Positions 1 through 9,613 of a stretch of DNA of 64,000 nt are shown here, piece after piece. Both the position numbers and the translations under genes were made by a program. This DNA is from Mumia quercus. GTDB taxonomy: Bacteria; Actinomycetota; Actinomycetes; Propionibacteriales; Nocardioidaceae. The stretch's first letter is position 1; each line of letters starts with the position of its first letter. Below the pieces are notes generated by a model. It was not told where the DNA came from, did not search any database, and worked only from the letters and a program-made list of their open reading frames with translations. The stretch lies in contig NZ_JANZYO010000003.1 in assembly GCF_025506335.1 (NCBI RefSeq), positions 124,001-188,000 on the forward strand, given 5' to 3'.

Positions 1-3000
1 GGTGCGGGGCTCGCGGTCGGTCGTCTCGTCGGTCGCCGTGGCGTGCGCTACCCCGCGACGACGGGTCCTCGCGAGGGGTCGGCGGTCCAGGTCGCCGACG
101 TTCCGCGGCTCCTCCACGACGACGCGCTCGAGAACAAGGTCGTCCGGACGACTGCCTGGCGTGCCGCCAGCCCGTTCCTCGACGGCGCTCTCGACCCCGA
201 GCTGCAGACCGCCGCGCTGGAGCTTCTGTGCGGCGACGCGCCGATCGACCTCGTCGACCGCGTCGTCTACGAGCGCCACGGACGCGAGATCGGGGCGCCG
301 ATCGGCACCCAGCCGCGCTACGCCCGCCACGCGGCCCGCTGGAGCGCGGCGGTCGACCGGGTGGCCGCGTCGGCCCCCGCCCCCCTCCGCGCGCAGCTGT
401 GCGCCGCGGTCCTCGCGGTCGGTCTGCCCCGGCTCCTCGAGGACGTCGAGAACGCGGACGAGGAAGGGTGGGACGCCCTCGTGGCGGCCGTGGCCCGCTG
501 GTCCGAAGCCCTGGCTGAGACGCAGCGGGCGGCGCTGCCGGTGGAGAGCCGCGCGAAGGCGTGGCTGGTCGCGCACGACCGGCGGAGCGACCTCGAGGCC
601 TTCGTCGCGAGCCGCTGGTACGACCGGGGTCAGATCCCGACCACCGTCGTCGACGGTGAGGTGCTGGCGATCCTGGAGCTGCCCGAGGACCTGCCGGACG
701 ACGTCCGCCGCCTCTCCCCGGAGGAGATCGTGCTGAGATCCGTGGTCCGGCGGTGCGCCTGGGACGAGGACGGCCGGCTGCTGGTCCACCTCTGGGCGTG
801 GATCCCCTACGTCGCGACGGAGCGCGACGTCCCCCGGCTCGACGCCTGGCTCGAAGCGCCCGACGGCGACACGGTCCTGCTCCCGGTCACGCCGTACGAC
901 GACCCGGGAGTCACCCGCCTCGCCGCCCAGCGCTACCAGAACCATGACCGTGGAGCGTTCCAGCTCACGATCGACCCGTCGACGCTCGGGGAGGCGAAGG
1001 GGCGGTACACGCTGCGCATCCGGATGGAGATCGGTGGCGTGGTCCGCGAGGACCACGTGCGTGACACCTACGCCGCCGGCTCGGCGGCCCGGATCCGCGC
1101 GCGGCGCCTCGACGAGCGCTGGGTCCGCGTCCCCCGGACGCCGGCGGGCAGCCCGTGGGCGGTCGAGCTGTGGCGTCCTGCCGCGCAGGCCGCCGCCTGC
1201 CGGGTCGTGGGGCGCGCGGTCACCGTCGAGGTCACGGGCAGGCCGCTCGAGCGCCTCCTCGCGAGCGTGGACGGGACCGAGGTGTCGGCGCCGGTGGTCG
1301 ACGGGCGAGCCACGCTGGAGCTCCCGCCGCAGCCCCAGCCCGAAGGAGCCGTCGCCCCGCTCACATGGACCGTCCGCGGCGCCGACCGCTCGGGCCGCTC
1401 GGTGCCGCTGGCGTTCGCGCCGGAGGGTCCCACGGGCTGGTCCGAAGGCGCCGACGTCGCCGCGGTCTCCACGGACGCAGGCAATCTCGGGCTCCAGGAG
1501 GTGGGCGGCCGCTTCTGCGTGACGGACGTCGAGGTGGGCGCGGGCGCGCTCGCCGTACGGGGACGCTGGCTCGCGACGGCGCCCGAGGACGCCGCGTTCT
1601 CGCTGGAGTCGGACACGACGGTCCTGCGGCCTCGGACGCAGGCCGCCGAGGGCGACGAGGTGGTCGCCACGTTCGACCGTACGAGTGGGCCGGACGGGGC
1701 ACGTGCCGTTCCGTCGGGGGCCTACCGCCTCGTCGTCCGGGCCAGCGGCACCACCTCCGTCGCGCTGGCGTCCGACGCTCTGCTCGCCCGTACGCCTTGG
1801 GTCGAGGTCGACAGCCAGCACCGGGTGGAGCTCCGCAAGGGCGCGGCACGCACCGCCTCGGTGGTGCTCGGGCCGCCGCTCGACGACGCGACGGACTCGC
1901 CGTACGGTCAGGAGCGCCTGCGGCGACGCTACGAGGACGAGGCGACGGAGGTCGACCCCGACGTCTTCTACCTGCAGTCGTACGACGGGTCCGTCGCGAC
2001 CGACACGCCGCTGGCCGTCCACGAGGAGCTCACCCGCCGCGGGGCGCCGCAGGCCCGCTACTGGGGGGTCCCCGACCTCGCGGCGAGCGTGCCGGAGGGG
2101 GGTGTCCCGCTGGTCCGCCGCAGCGAGGCCTGGCACCGGGTCCTGGCCACCGCGGGGCACCTGGTCCTCAACGTCGACCTCGACCGCGAGTTCCGCAAGC
2201 GCCCCGAGCAGCACTTCCTGCAGACCTTCCACGGCTATCCGTCGAAGGCGATGGGTCTCGGCCTCTGGCGGGCCAAGCACTACACCCCCCGTCGTGTCGC
2301 CGCCGAGCTCGCGCGGACGATGCGTGACTGGGACCTCATCCTCACGCCGACACCGGAGATGAACCGCTACTACCGCGAGTCGTACGGCTACGAAGGCCCG
2401 ATCTTCGACCAGGGCCTGCCACGTGACGACGCCCTCGTCGGCCCGTCTGCCGCCCTCCGGCGAGAGGAGGTACGCCGGTCCCTCGGGATCGAGGGCGGCC
2501 AGACCGCGGTCCTCTACGCCCCGACGTGGCGTGACGACGTCGCGACCGGGTACGAGTCCGCGCCGGCGGTGACCCACCTCGACCCCGCGTCGGCCGCTCG
2601 CGAGCTCGGCGAGGACTTCGTGCTGCTCCTGCGCGGCCACCGCTTCCACGTGCCCGTGGCGGGGGCGGCCGGTGCCCAGGTGATCGACGTCAGCGACCAC
2701 CCGCAGGTCAACGACCTGATCCTGGCGGCCGACGTGGGGGTGTTCGACTACTCGTCGATCCGCTTCGACTTCGCCCTGACCGGTCGGCCGATGCTCTTCC
2801 TGGTCCCCGACCTCGAGGAGTACACCGCGGGCGGCCGCGGCTTCCTCTTCCCGTTCGAGGAGTCCGCGCCGGGCCCGCTGCTCGGGTCCGCCGACGAGGT
2901 CGTCGCCGCGCTGCACGACCTCGACGGCGTCCGCAAGGCGTACGCCGAGGAGTACGACGCGTTCAACCGTCGGTTCAACGACCGCGCCGACGGGCGTGCC

Positions 3001-3066
3001 GCCGAGCGCCTGGTCGACCTGTTGCTGGACGCGAGCGGCCAGAGCGGCGGCGGGGAGGCTCGGTGA
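1..3066 (+). CDS. CDP-glycerol:polyglycerophosphate transferase family protein (TagF-like), 5' end outside the window
   Basis: The reading frame is open from the first base, so the start lies upstream; a GTG at 43 is the first candidate inside the window but is probably internal. About 1021 residues are visible. The first 600 are a beta-rich region without motifs I recognise. The last 400 are a Glyphos_transf (TagF/TagB) domain, with FHGYPSKAMG near nt 2230, YAPTWRD near nt 2520 and DYSSIRFDF near nt 2750. Family members add glycerol- or ribitol-phosphate units to teichoic acid on the inner membrane face. The nucleotide-binding loop is FHGYPSK here and the canonical WHGTPFK in the paralogue at 13204, so substrate or role may differ. 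The stop overlaps the next start by 4 bp, implying coupling. Confidence 0.9.
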   Translation, partial: GAGLAVGRLVGRRGVRYPATTGPREGSAVQVADVPRLLHDDALENKVVRTTAWRAASPFLDGALDPELQTAALELLCGDAPIDLVDRVVYERHGREIGAPIGTQPRYARHAARWSAAVDRVAASAPAPLRAQLCAAVLAVGLPRLLEDVENADEEGWDALVAAVARWSEALAETQRAALPVESRAKAWLVAHDRRSDLEAFVASRWYDRGQIPTTVVDGEVLAILELPEDLPDDVRRLSPEEIVLRSVVRRCAWDEDGRLLVHLWAWIPYVATERDVPRLDAWLEAPDGDTVLLPVTPYDDPGVTRLAAQRYQNHDRGAFQLTIDPSTLGEAKGRYTLRIRMEIGGVVREDHVRDTYAAGSAARIRARRLDERWVRVPRTPAGSPWAVELWRPAAQAAACRVVGRAVTVEVTGRPLERLLASVDGTEVSAPVVDGRATLELPPQPQPEGAVAPLTWTVRGADRSGRSVPLAFAPEGPTGWSEGADVAAVSTDAGNLGLQEVGGRFCVTDVEVGAGALAVRGRWLATAPEDAAFSLESDTTVLRPRTQAAEGDEVVATFDRTSGPDGARAVPSGAYRLVVRASGTTSVALASDALLARTPWVEVDSQHRVELRKGAARTASVVLGPPLDDATDSPYGQERLRRRYEDEATEVDPDVFYLQSYDGSVATDTPLAVHEELTRRGAPQARYWGVPDLAASVPEGGVPLVRRSEAWHRVLATAGHLVLNVDLDREFRKRPEQHFLQTFHGYPSKAMGLGLWRAKHYTPRRVAAELARTMRDWDLILTPTPEMNRYYRESYGYEGPIFDQGLPRDDALVGPSAALRREEVRRSLGIEGGQTAVLYAPTWRDDVATGYESAPAVTHLDPASAARELGEDFVLLLRGHRFHVPVAGAAGAQVIDVSDHPQVNDLILAADVGVFDYSSIRFDFALTGRPMLFLVPDLEEYTAGGRGFLFPFEESAPGPLLGSADEVVAALHDLDGVRKAYAEEYDAFNRRFNDRADGRAAERLVDLLLDASGQSGGGEAR

Positions 3067-5198
3067 GCGGGTTCGCGGCGACAGCGCCGGGCCGGCGACG
3101 TCAGGGCGAGGCTCCTGGTGCTGCGGCGATGCCACGTCTGGACATCCAGGGTCTTCGCGCGATCGCGGTGGGCCTGGTCCTCGTCTATCACCTGTGGCCC
3201 GGGACGGTCCGCGGAGGTTTCGTCGGCGTCGACGTCTTCTTCGTCATCTCCGGGTTCCTGATCACGAGCCACCTGCTGCGGCGGCCGCCCTCCTCGGCGC
3301 GCGATCTCGCGACGTTCTGGAGCCGGCGGATCCGCCGACTCCTCCCGGCGTCGCTGCTCGTCCTCCTGGTCACGCTCGTGGCGTCGCGTCTCCTCGCGCC
3401 CGAGACGGCGTGGGAGGCGACCGCCCGTCAGGTCCGGGCTTCCGCGCTGTACGTCGTCAACTGGGTGCTCGCGTCGGACTCCGTCGACTACCTGGCGTCG
3501 GCTGCCGACCCCACTCCGGTCCAGCACTTCTGGTCCCTCTCCGTGGAGGAGCAGTTCTACGCGTTCTGGCCGGTGCTGCTCCTCGCGCTGGCGTGGGTCG
3601 CCCGTCGCCGGCGGTCGTCGATGATCGCGGTCGCGGCGATCGGCCTGTCGGCGGTCGTCGTCGCCTCGTTCACGTGGTCGGTCGTGGCGACCGCGCAGGA
3701 GCCGGCGCGCGCGTACTTCGTGACCACCACCAGGGTCTGGGAGCTGGGGATCGGCGCCCTCGCGGCGGTCCTCGTGGCGTCGCGCGCGGCTTCGCGCTCG
3801 CCGCACCCTGCTCATCCGGTCCGCGCCGTCGTGGCGTGGGGCGGACTCGCCGCCGTCGCCTGGGCCGGCCTCACCTATTCCGCGGCCACGCCCTTCCCCG
3901 GGTGGCAGGCCGCGCTCCCGGTGCTGGGAGCGGCGATGGTGATCGTCGCGGACGCGCCCCGTACGGGCGGCTCCCCGGTGCGCCTGCTCGCGACCCGCCC
4001 CGTGCAGTGGCTCGGAGACGTCTCCTACTCGGTCTACCTCTGGCACTGGCCGTTGATCGTGCTCGCCCCTGCCGCTCTCGGTCGCGGCCTGGGCCCCACC
4101 GACAAGCTCGCGATCCTCGCGACCACGCTCGTGCTTGCCGCTGCGACCAAGCGGTGGGTCGAGGACCGCTTCCGCCGTCCGGGAGCAGGATCGTCCCTCG
4201 TGCGGGTGTACGCCGTCGCCGCCGTCGCGATGGCGGTCGTCGTCGCCCTCTCGACGCTCCAGCTGCGCGAGGTCGAGGATCGACGTGCGGAGTCCCGCGC
4301 CGCGCTGGAGAGCGCGCTGGCAGGCGACCGCCCCTGCTTCGGTGCCGCTGCCTTCGCCGACGACTCCTGCGACGTCGTCACGCGGTCGGATGAGCTCCTC
4401 CCGGCACCGGCGGATGCTCTGCACGACGTGTCGGAGATCTACACGGTCGTGTCCGGCAGACCTGACTGCCGTGCGTCGGGGCCGGAGTACGTCGTCGTCG
4501 AGTGCGGGTTCGGTGTCGACGACGCGTCGTTCTCCGTCGCCCTTCTCGGCAACTCGCACGCCGCCCAGTGGCTGCCGGCGCTGGAGGAGGTCGCCGACAA
4601 GAGGCGCTGGAGCATCACGACGTTCGTCGCCTCGACGTGCGCGGCCACGTCGACGTACCAGGATGTGGCGAGCGACGAGGTGAACAAGGCGTGCCAGGCG
4701 TGGGGCGACGAGGTCGTCGACCGCATCGTCGAGGGCGGCTTCGACCTCGTGGTCACCAGCAACTACATCTCCGGTCCGGCCGGCGGACGCACGATGGCCA
4801 CCAGCGGTCCGGCGTACGAGCGTGGGTACGCCGACGTGATCCGTCGGCTCGTCGACGGCGGGACGAAGGTGGTCGGGATCGCGGACAACCCGGGTCTGGG
4901 CCACAACGTCCCGCGTTGTCTTGCGGAGAACCCTGACGACTACCGGCCGTGCGGGCGCGCCCGCAGCAAGGTCGAACCGGATGACCCGTTCGTCGCCGCT
5001 GTGGCGCGGGTGAGCGATCGGCGTGCGCAGAGCATCGACATGAACGACTGGATCTGTCGCCCTAAGCGCTGTCCTGCCGCGGTCGGAGGTGTCACGGTCT
5101 ACAGCGACCACCACCACCTCACCGCGACCTATGTGGAGACCCTGTGGCCGGTCCTCGACCAGGCTCTCGCGACAGCGCTCGCCCGAGCGGGCCGCTGA
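3063..5198 (+). CDS. Acyltransferase-3 membrane protein with C-terminal SGNH domain (OafA/YrhL-like O-acyltransferase)
   Basis: The protein has 711 residues. GTG at 3063 overlaps the preceding stop by 4 bp. Residues about 25-400 form an acyltransferase-3 domain with roughly ten membrane segments and the family R-X10-H signature (QGLRAIAVGLVLVYHLWPG). After a linker, a periplasmic SGNH hydrolase-like domain has block I GNSHA near residue 496 and a D-x-H type block (SDHHHLTATY) near 680. Such two-domain enzymes move acyl groups, often acetyl, across the membrane onto surface glycans. Its place between a teichoic-acid polymerase and a TarS-like glycosyltransferase suggests the local glycopolymer is the acceptor. 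A close paralogue of almost the same length is at 22914. Acceptor and acyl group cannot be read from the sequence. Confidence 0.93.
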   Translation: MSGFAATAPGRRRQGEAPGAAAMPRLDIQGLRAIAVGLVLVYHLWPGTVRGGFVGVDVFFVISGFLITSHLLRRPPSSARDLATFWSRRIRRLLPASLLVLLVTLVASRLLAPETAWEATARQVRASALYVVNWVLASDSVDYLASAADPTPVQHFWSLSVEEQFYAFWPVLLLALAWVARRRRSSMIAVAAIGLSAVVVASFTWSVVATAQEPARAYFVTTTRVWELGIGALAAVLVASRAASRSPHPAHPVRAVVAWGGLAAVAWAGLTYSAATPFPGWQAALPVLGAAMVIVADAPRTGGSPVRLLATRPVQWLGDVSYSVYLWHWPLIVLAPAALGRGLGPTDKLAILATTLVLAAATKRWVEDRFRRPGAGSSLVRVYAVAAVAMAVVVALSTLQLREVEDRRAESRAALESALAGDRPCFGAAAFADDSCDVVTRSDELLPAPADALHDVSEIYTVVSGRPDCRASGPEYVVVECGFGVDDASFSVALLGNSHAAQWLPALEEVADKRRWSITTFVASTCAATSTYQDVASDEVNKACQAWGDEVVDRIVEGGFDLVVTSNYISGPAGGRTMATSGPAYERGYADVIRRLVDGGTKVVGIADNPGLGHNVPRCLAENPDDYRPCGRARSKVEPDDPFVAAVARVSDRRAQSIDMNDWICRPKRCPAAVGGVTVYSDHHHLTATYVETLWPVLDQALATALARAGR

Positions 5199-5201
5199 CC
5201 T

Positions 5202-7055
5202 TCAGCGAAGCGCGCGGACGGCGGTGCGCCGAAGGCGTCCCACGACGATCTGGACGGGAACCGTGACCGCCTTGCGGCGACCGGGCGTACGGACACGCAG
5301 CTCGTGGTGTCCGCGCGGCGGGTCCAGGAGCGCCCGCAGCAGGATGCCGTCACCGTCGACGCGGACGGTGCTCGGCGTCCGACGCGTCTCGGACCCGTCG
5401 CGCGGGCGCAGGACCGCGGTGGCGGAAAGCTCGGCCTCGCCGGTGACGACGGCACCGTCGAACGGCACCTCGAGCTGGACGCCGCGCCCGCGCCGTGTGG
5501 TGGCCGCAGCCTCCCTGTCGCACGTCGTGAACGACAGCACGGAGACGGCGTCGCCGCCCACGTCGACCGACAGACGCCCGGAGGCGGTGGAGTAGGCGGT
5601 CGTGACGGTCGCGCCCCGGCCGAGCACGCGGGGCTTCCCCTCGTGCACCACGTGGACGTGGCCGCCGTAGCCCATGACGGCCGCACGGCAGGCGATGTCC
5701 CAGATCCCGGGCTCGAGCGGGCGCCCGAGCTCCGGCCCGTCGAACCGTACGGTCCCGCTGACCTGGGTCTCGACGGTGACGTGGTCCTCGTCGAGCGGGA
5801 CGACGCTGCTCTGCGCCGTCGAGGCGACCGGCCAGCCCACCTTGCCCTTGCGGCTCGTGATCGTGAGGTGGGCCGTAGCGGCACCGACGGCGTCGGTGAC
5901 GTCGAGCAGCGACTCCGGGAGGTGCGCCGGGGGCCCGTCGGGGAACGTGCGGAGCAGGCGGTCGCCGTCGCGTCTCAGACGAAGCGCGCCGGCGTCCCCG
6001 TCCTCCCACCGGACCCGCACGTCGACGTGCAGCACGCCGTCGTCGTCCCACCGGACCTCGGTCGTCACCGGCTTGGGACGAACTCCCTGGTCGGCGCGCG
6101 CGAGCGCCACGACGTCGTCGGCCGTGCCGCCTCGGGCGAGCGCAGCGCGGGCCGCCGCCACCGGCGCGAGGCCCACGTCGAAGGCGGGCGGGACCCGGTC
6201 GGCGATCAGTCGCTGGACCAGCGCCACCACCTCGTCGCGGTCCTCGTCCTCACGGCGCAGGAGTGCGGGTCCGAGCAGCTGGCCCAGCACGCGTACGCGG
6301 TACTGGTAGCGCGCCACCCACTCCGCGAAGTCGGTGCCCCCTGCCTCTGCCTCGGCGTGGTCGAACATCGCCTCGATCGACCGGACGTACTCGGCGCCGT
6401 CGGTGCCGTACGTGCCTGAGTGGTTGTGCCCGGGCACGTGCACCCACTGGTAGAACGGCACTGACGACAGCACCGCGACGCGCTCGGCGTGCGTATAGGC
6501 CGAGATGCCGACGAGGACGTCCTCGAACAGCACCCGCACGCCCTCGCGGAAGCGGATGCCGTGCTCGACCAGGAACGCACGCCGGAACAGCTTGTGGGTG
6601 GTCCACGGACCGTAGTGCGCCGGGGTCTTGGGACGGTCGGCCGGCACGTCGGCGCCGAAGACGCCCTCGTACGCGAACCAGTCGGAGGTCCGTGTCTCCT
6701 TCGCGCTGAGCACGTCGGCACGCTGTGCGACGGCGTACGCGTGCGCGGCGCGGAGGCCGTCGGGGTAGAGGTAGTCGTCGTGGTCCATGAACACGACGTC
6801 CTCGCCTCGGGCGAGGTCGAGGCCGACGTTGCGTGGCCGGCTGGGCCACCCCGAGTTGTCGATCTGACGGACGACGTAGTTCGGGCGCTCGGACGCGAGC
6901 TCCTGCAACCGGGCGAACGTGTTGTCCGGCGAGCCGTCGTCGACGAGGACGACCTCGAAGTCGGCCTGGTCCATCGTCTGGGCGTCGAGGGAGCCCACGA
7001 CGCGGTCGAGGCCTTCACCGGGCGAGTAGGTCGGGACGATGACGCTGACCTTCAT
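5202..7055 (-). CDS. GT2 glycosyltransferase, TarS-like (wall teichoic acid glycosylation)
   Basis: The protein has 617 residues. The start at 7055 is preceded by GGAGGA at a good distance and begins MKVSVIVPTYSPGEG, the classic GT-A opening; the open frame extends upstream to 7310 but has no family similarity there. Features include VVLVDDGSPDN near residue 35, NSGWPSRPRNVGLD near 68 and the metal-binding MDHDDYLYPDG near 88. This pattern, including the PRNV and DDY blocks, resembles Staphylococcus TarS, which adds GlcNAc to poly-ribitol phosphate. After about residue 330 come beta-rich segments that could match the trimerising Ig-like modules of TarS. It is transcribed against its neighbours: it ends 3 bp from the acyltransferase stop and is divergent from the membrane protein at 7219. 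Sugar and linkage are unknown. Confidence 0.85.
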   Translation of the reverse strand: MKVSVIVPTYSPGEGLDRVVGSLDAQTMDQADFEVVLVDDGSPDNTFARLQELASERPNYVVRQIDNSGWPSRPRNVGLDLARGEDVVFMDHDDYLYPDGLRAAHAYAVAQRADVLSAKETRTSDWFAYEGVFGADVPADRPKTPAHYGPWTTHKLFRRAFLVEHGIRFREGVRVLFEDVLVGISAYTHAERVAVLSSVPFYQWVHVPGHNHSGTYGTDGAEYVRSIEAMFDHAEAEAGGTDFAEWVARYQYRVRVLGQLLGPALLRREDEDRDEVVALVQRLIADRVPPAFDVGLAPVAAARAALARGGTADDVVALARADQGVRPKPVTTEVRWDDDGVLHVDVRVRWEDGDAGALRLRRDGDRLLRTFPDGPPAHLPESLLDVTDAVGAATAHLTITSRKGKVGWPVASTAQSSVVPLDEDHVTVETQVSGTVRFDGPELGRPLEPGIWDIACRAAVMGYGGHVHVVHEGKPRVLGRGATVTTAYSTASGRLSVDVGGDAVSVLSFTTCDREAAATTRRGRGVQLEVPFDGAVVTGEAELSATAVLRPRDGSETRRTPSTVRVDGDGILLRALLDPPRGHHELRVRTPGRRKAVTVPVQIVVGRLRRTAVRALR

Positions 7056-7218
7056 GACCAGGTCCTCCAGGGGATGGCTGCTCAGGCACGCTGAGATCGA
7101 GCGTAGACCCGCGGCGCCGTGCGGGCACGACGGTCGGCGGCGCGCGCCGTCCTCGGGATGGACCAGCCGTGTGGTTACATCGAGCCGAGCGAACCGGCAG
7201 CGAGACGCGGAGGCCCGG

Positions 7219-9603
7219 GTGGCGTCGGAACAGCGGAGGAGACCCTCGGTCGGCCTCGTCCTCTCGGGCGTCGTGACCGTCGTCTCCTGGGCTGCTGTCG
7301 TCACCACCATGCTGGTCGTGATGACCGCAAGGGGCGCCGATCTCGACGAAGCCGCACGCTATCTCGCGGTGTGGGTGCTCGTGTCGACCCTGCCGGGAGT
7401 GCTGCTCTGGCGGGCCGTGGCCGGCGTGTCCACCCTCTCCCAAGAGCTCGGCTTCGGGGCAGTCCTGGGGATCGTCGCCCAGCTGGTGTGCTGGGCGGCC
7501 GCCACCGCCGTCGGTGCGCCGCGGCTCGTCTTCCTCCTACCGGTCGGCGTCGCGATCGCGTTCGTCGTGTCGCCGCGGCTGCGGCCGCTGTGGTTCCCGA
7601 GACGGCGCCGCAGCCGGGGGACCCCGGCCGCCTGGCACCTCGCCATGGCGGCGGTCGTCGCGCTGGCGACGGCGAGGGTCTGGCTCCTGTACCTCCGCGC
7701 GATGCCGACGCCCCCCGAGGGCGGCTCCTACACCCGTGACCTCTGGTACAACACCGCGATCTCGTACGAGCTGCGGCGCACGATCCTTCCCGACGACCCG
7801 TTCGCGGTGGGCGAGCCGCTGCGCTACCACTGGTTCGCCGACGCCCACATCACGTCCACCTCGGGGCTCGCCGGACTGCCGATCGCGGGCGTCATGCACG
7901 GCCTCTGGATGGTGCCGGCGCTGGTCGTCCTCCTGCTGGCGTCCGCCGCTGCGACCCACCGGTTCCTCGACGGTCCGGTCCTGCGCCTGCGCGACGGTGC
8001 GGTCACGAGCGACGTACGCCGGTGGTGGGCAGGACCGGTTGCGGCGTTCTTCGTGATGGTGGCCCCGTCGGCGTGGATGTTCGGCAAGCTCTGGGGCCAG
8101 CGCATCGGTGACGGCTTCGTGGTCACGAGCCCGTCGGGAGTACTCGCGATGATCGTGCTGGTGGGGCTGGTCGGCCCGGTCCTCGACGTCCTTCAGGGAC
8201 GTGCGCGGTGGCCGCTGTGGGTCGCCCTCCTGCTGACCCTCCTCGTCGGGGTCGGGACGAAGCCGAGCGTCCTGCCGATCGTGGTGAGCGGAGCCCTGCT
8301 CGTCGTGCTGGGGGACCTCGTGGGGAGGCGGCGGGTGCGCTGGTCGATGCTCGTCGTGGTCGCGGTGTCGGCCGTCCTCGTCCTGGTGGCCGGGCGCTTC
8401 GTCATCGGCAGCACGAGCGGGAGCCGGATCCGGTTGTTCGCCGTCACCGCGCTGGACCCGCTCTACCAGCAGGTCTTCGGCAACCAGACCTCCGTGTACG
8501 GCGAGCAGAGGTGGATCGTCCCGGCACTGCAGGAGGGGCTTCCCTGGGCCACGCTCGTCGTCCCGGCGCTGATCGGCCTCCGGCTGCTCGCAGAGCTGCC
8601 ACGTCTTCTCGTCCTCGTCGGGCCGCTCCATCCGGTCCTGCGCCAGGACCCGGGCGTGGTGTGGGTCGGGGGCGCGTGCGCGGGAGGGTTCGCCGTCTCG
8701 TGGATCCTCGCCCACCCGGCGTACGGCCAGCACTACTTCTGGACCGTCGCCCTCCCGCTGGCCACGACCGGTGTCGTCGCCGGCGCCGTGCGTCTCGTGC
8801 CGGCGCGCGCACGCGTGGGCCGCCTGCTGGGACCGCTCGTGGTCCTCGTCGTGGCCGGTGCCTCCGCCGGGTGGGTCGCCTCGCAGATCGCGCCGTGGGA
8901 CTTCGTGGGCACGGTCCCCGAGAGGGTGTGGGACCGGTTGCGCCCGTACGCGCTCGTGGTCGGCGTCGGTGTGGTCGTCGTGCCGCTGGTCTGGGTGGCC
9001 TGGCGGAAGCGGGCGACGTCTCGTCTGTCCCTCCTGACGGCCATCACGGTGTTCGCGTACGCCGCGGTCGTCCCCGGGGCGGCCGTCTTCGTGGACCAGA
9101 ACCAGCGTGTCCCCGGCTCGCCGAACCCAGTCGCCTCGTACTACGTCGAGGGCGACCAGCTCGCTGCCGCGACGTGGTTGCGCGAGGAGGCTGACCTCGA
9201 CGACGTCCTCGTCACCAACATCTTCTGCGGGCCGCCGTCCGCGTACGGTCCGGACTGCCCGGTGAACTCGATGTGGATCGCAGGGGCGACCGGCCTGCGG
9301 ATGGTGCTGGGGGACTGGGCCTTCGCGCCGGCCAACCTCGCGGAGGACTCGACCGTCCCCCTCACGCGACGACCGGCTCCCTGGCCGGAGCGTCTGGCGC
9401 TGAGCCGGGCGCTGGTCGAGAAACCCACGCGCGCGGTCGTGGACGAGCTGTGCGACGACTTCGGCGCCCGGTGGGCGCTCGTCGACGACCGGGCGAGCGA
9501 CGTCTCGCCGCAGATCGACGACTACCTCCGTCTGGTCCACCGCGAGGGCCATGTGTCCGTGTACCGGCTCAGGTGCACTGACAGCGACCCTGACCGCCGC
9601 TAG
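7219..9603 (+). CDS. Large polytopic membrane protein, possible GT-C-type glycosyltransferase
   Basis: The protein has 794 residues. GTG at 7219 follows a GGAGG at 7209-7213; an upstream in-frame ATG at 7039 would run over the divergent gene's start and lacks support. About twelve hydrophobic segments fill residues 10-640, interrupted by a loop near residues 165-220 with EGGSYTRDLWYNTA and GEPLRYHWFADAH, rich in acidic, aromatic and His residues. A soluble-looking C-terminal portion of about 130 residues follows. The topology and first-loop acidic motif resemble GT-C enzymes that use polyprenyl-phosphate sugars, but I cannot name the family. The next gene is a GtrB-like synthase that would make such a donor. 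The divergent spacer to 7055 (about 160 bp) holds the promoters for both. Confidence 0.8.
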   Translation: MASEQRRRPSVGLVLSGVVTVVSWAAVVTTMLVVMTARGADLDEAARYLAVWVLVSTLPGVLLWRAVAGVSTLSQELGFGAVLGIVAQLVCWAAATAVGAPRLVFLLPVGVAIAFVVSPRLRPLWFPRRRRSRGTPAAWHLAMAAVVALATARVWLLYLRAMPTPPEGGSYTRDLWYNTAISYELRRTILPDDPFAVGEPLRYHWFADAHITSTSGLAGLPIAGVMHGLWMVPALVVLLLASAAATHRFLDGPVLRLRDGAVTSDVRRWWAGPVAAFFVMVAPSAWMFGKLWGQRIGDGFVVTSPSGVLAMIVLVGLVGPVLDVLQGRARWPLWVALLLTLLVGVGTKPSVLPIVVSGALLVVLGDLVGRRRVRWSMLVVVAVSAVLVLVAGRFVIGSTSGSRIRLFAVTALDPLYQQVFGNQTSVYGEQRWIVPALQEGLPWATLVVPALIGLRLLAELPRLLVLVGPLHPVLRQDPGVVWVGGACAGGFAVSWILAHPAYGQHYFWTVALPLATTGVVAGAVRLVPARARVGRLLGPLVVLVVAGASAGWVASQIAPWDFVGTVPERVWDRLRPYALVVGVGVVVVPLVWVAWRKRATSRLSLLTAITVFAYAAVVPGAAVFVDQNQRVPGSPNPVASYYVEGDQLAAATWLREEADLDDVLVTNIFCGPPSAYGPDCPVNSMWIAGATGLRMVLGDWAFAPANLAEDSTVPLTRRPAPWPERLALSRALVEKPTRAVVDELCDDFGARWALVDDRASDVSPQIDDYLRLVHREGHVSVYRLRCTDSDPDRR

Positions 9604-9606
9604 CGT
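9601..9606 (+). promoter_or_regulatory. Candidate -10 hexamer TAGCGT for a leaderless start at 9614
   Basis: TAGCGT ends 7 nt before the GTG at 9614 and no Shine-Dalgarno sequence is present. It overlaps the stop codon of the upstream gene, so any promoter here would sit at the very end of that gene. Confidence 0.4.
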
Positions 9607-9613
9607 GGCCGCT

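Noticed and set aside
43-45. GTG 43 as the true start of the first gene
   Set aside because: The frame remains open to base 1 with normal codon use and there is no ribosome binding site, so the gene most likely begins outside the window.
2748-5117. Long antisense open frame opposite the acyltransferase
   Set aside because: It runs opposite a gene with clear domains, is rich in Arg/Asp/Gly/Val as expected for a GC-rich shadow frame, and has no recognisable motif.
7537-9552. 671-codon antisense open frame opposite the polytopic membrane protein
   Set aside because: Composition is dominated by Arg, Asp, His and Glu from the complement of hydrophobic codons; no start signal or domain is seen.
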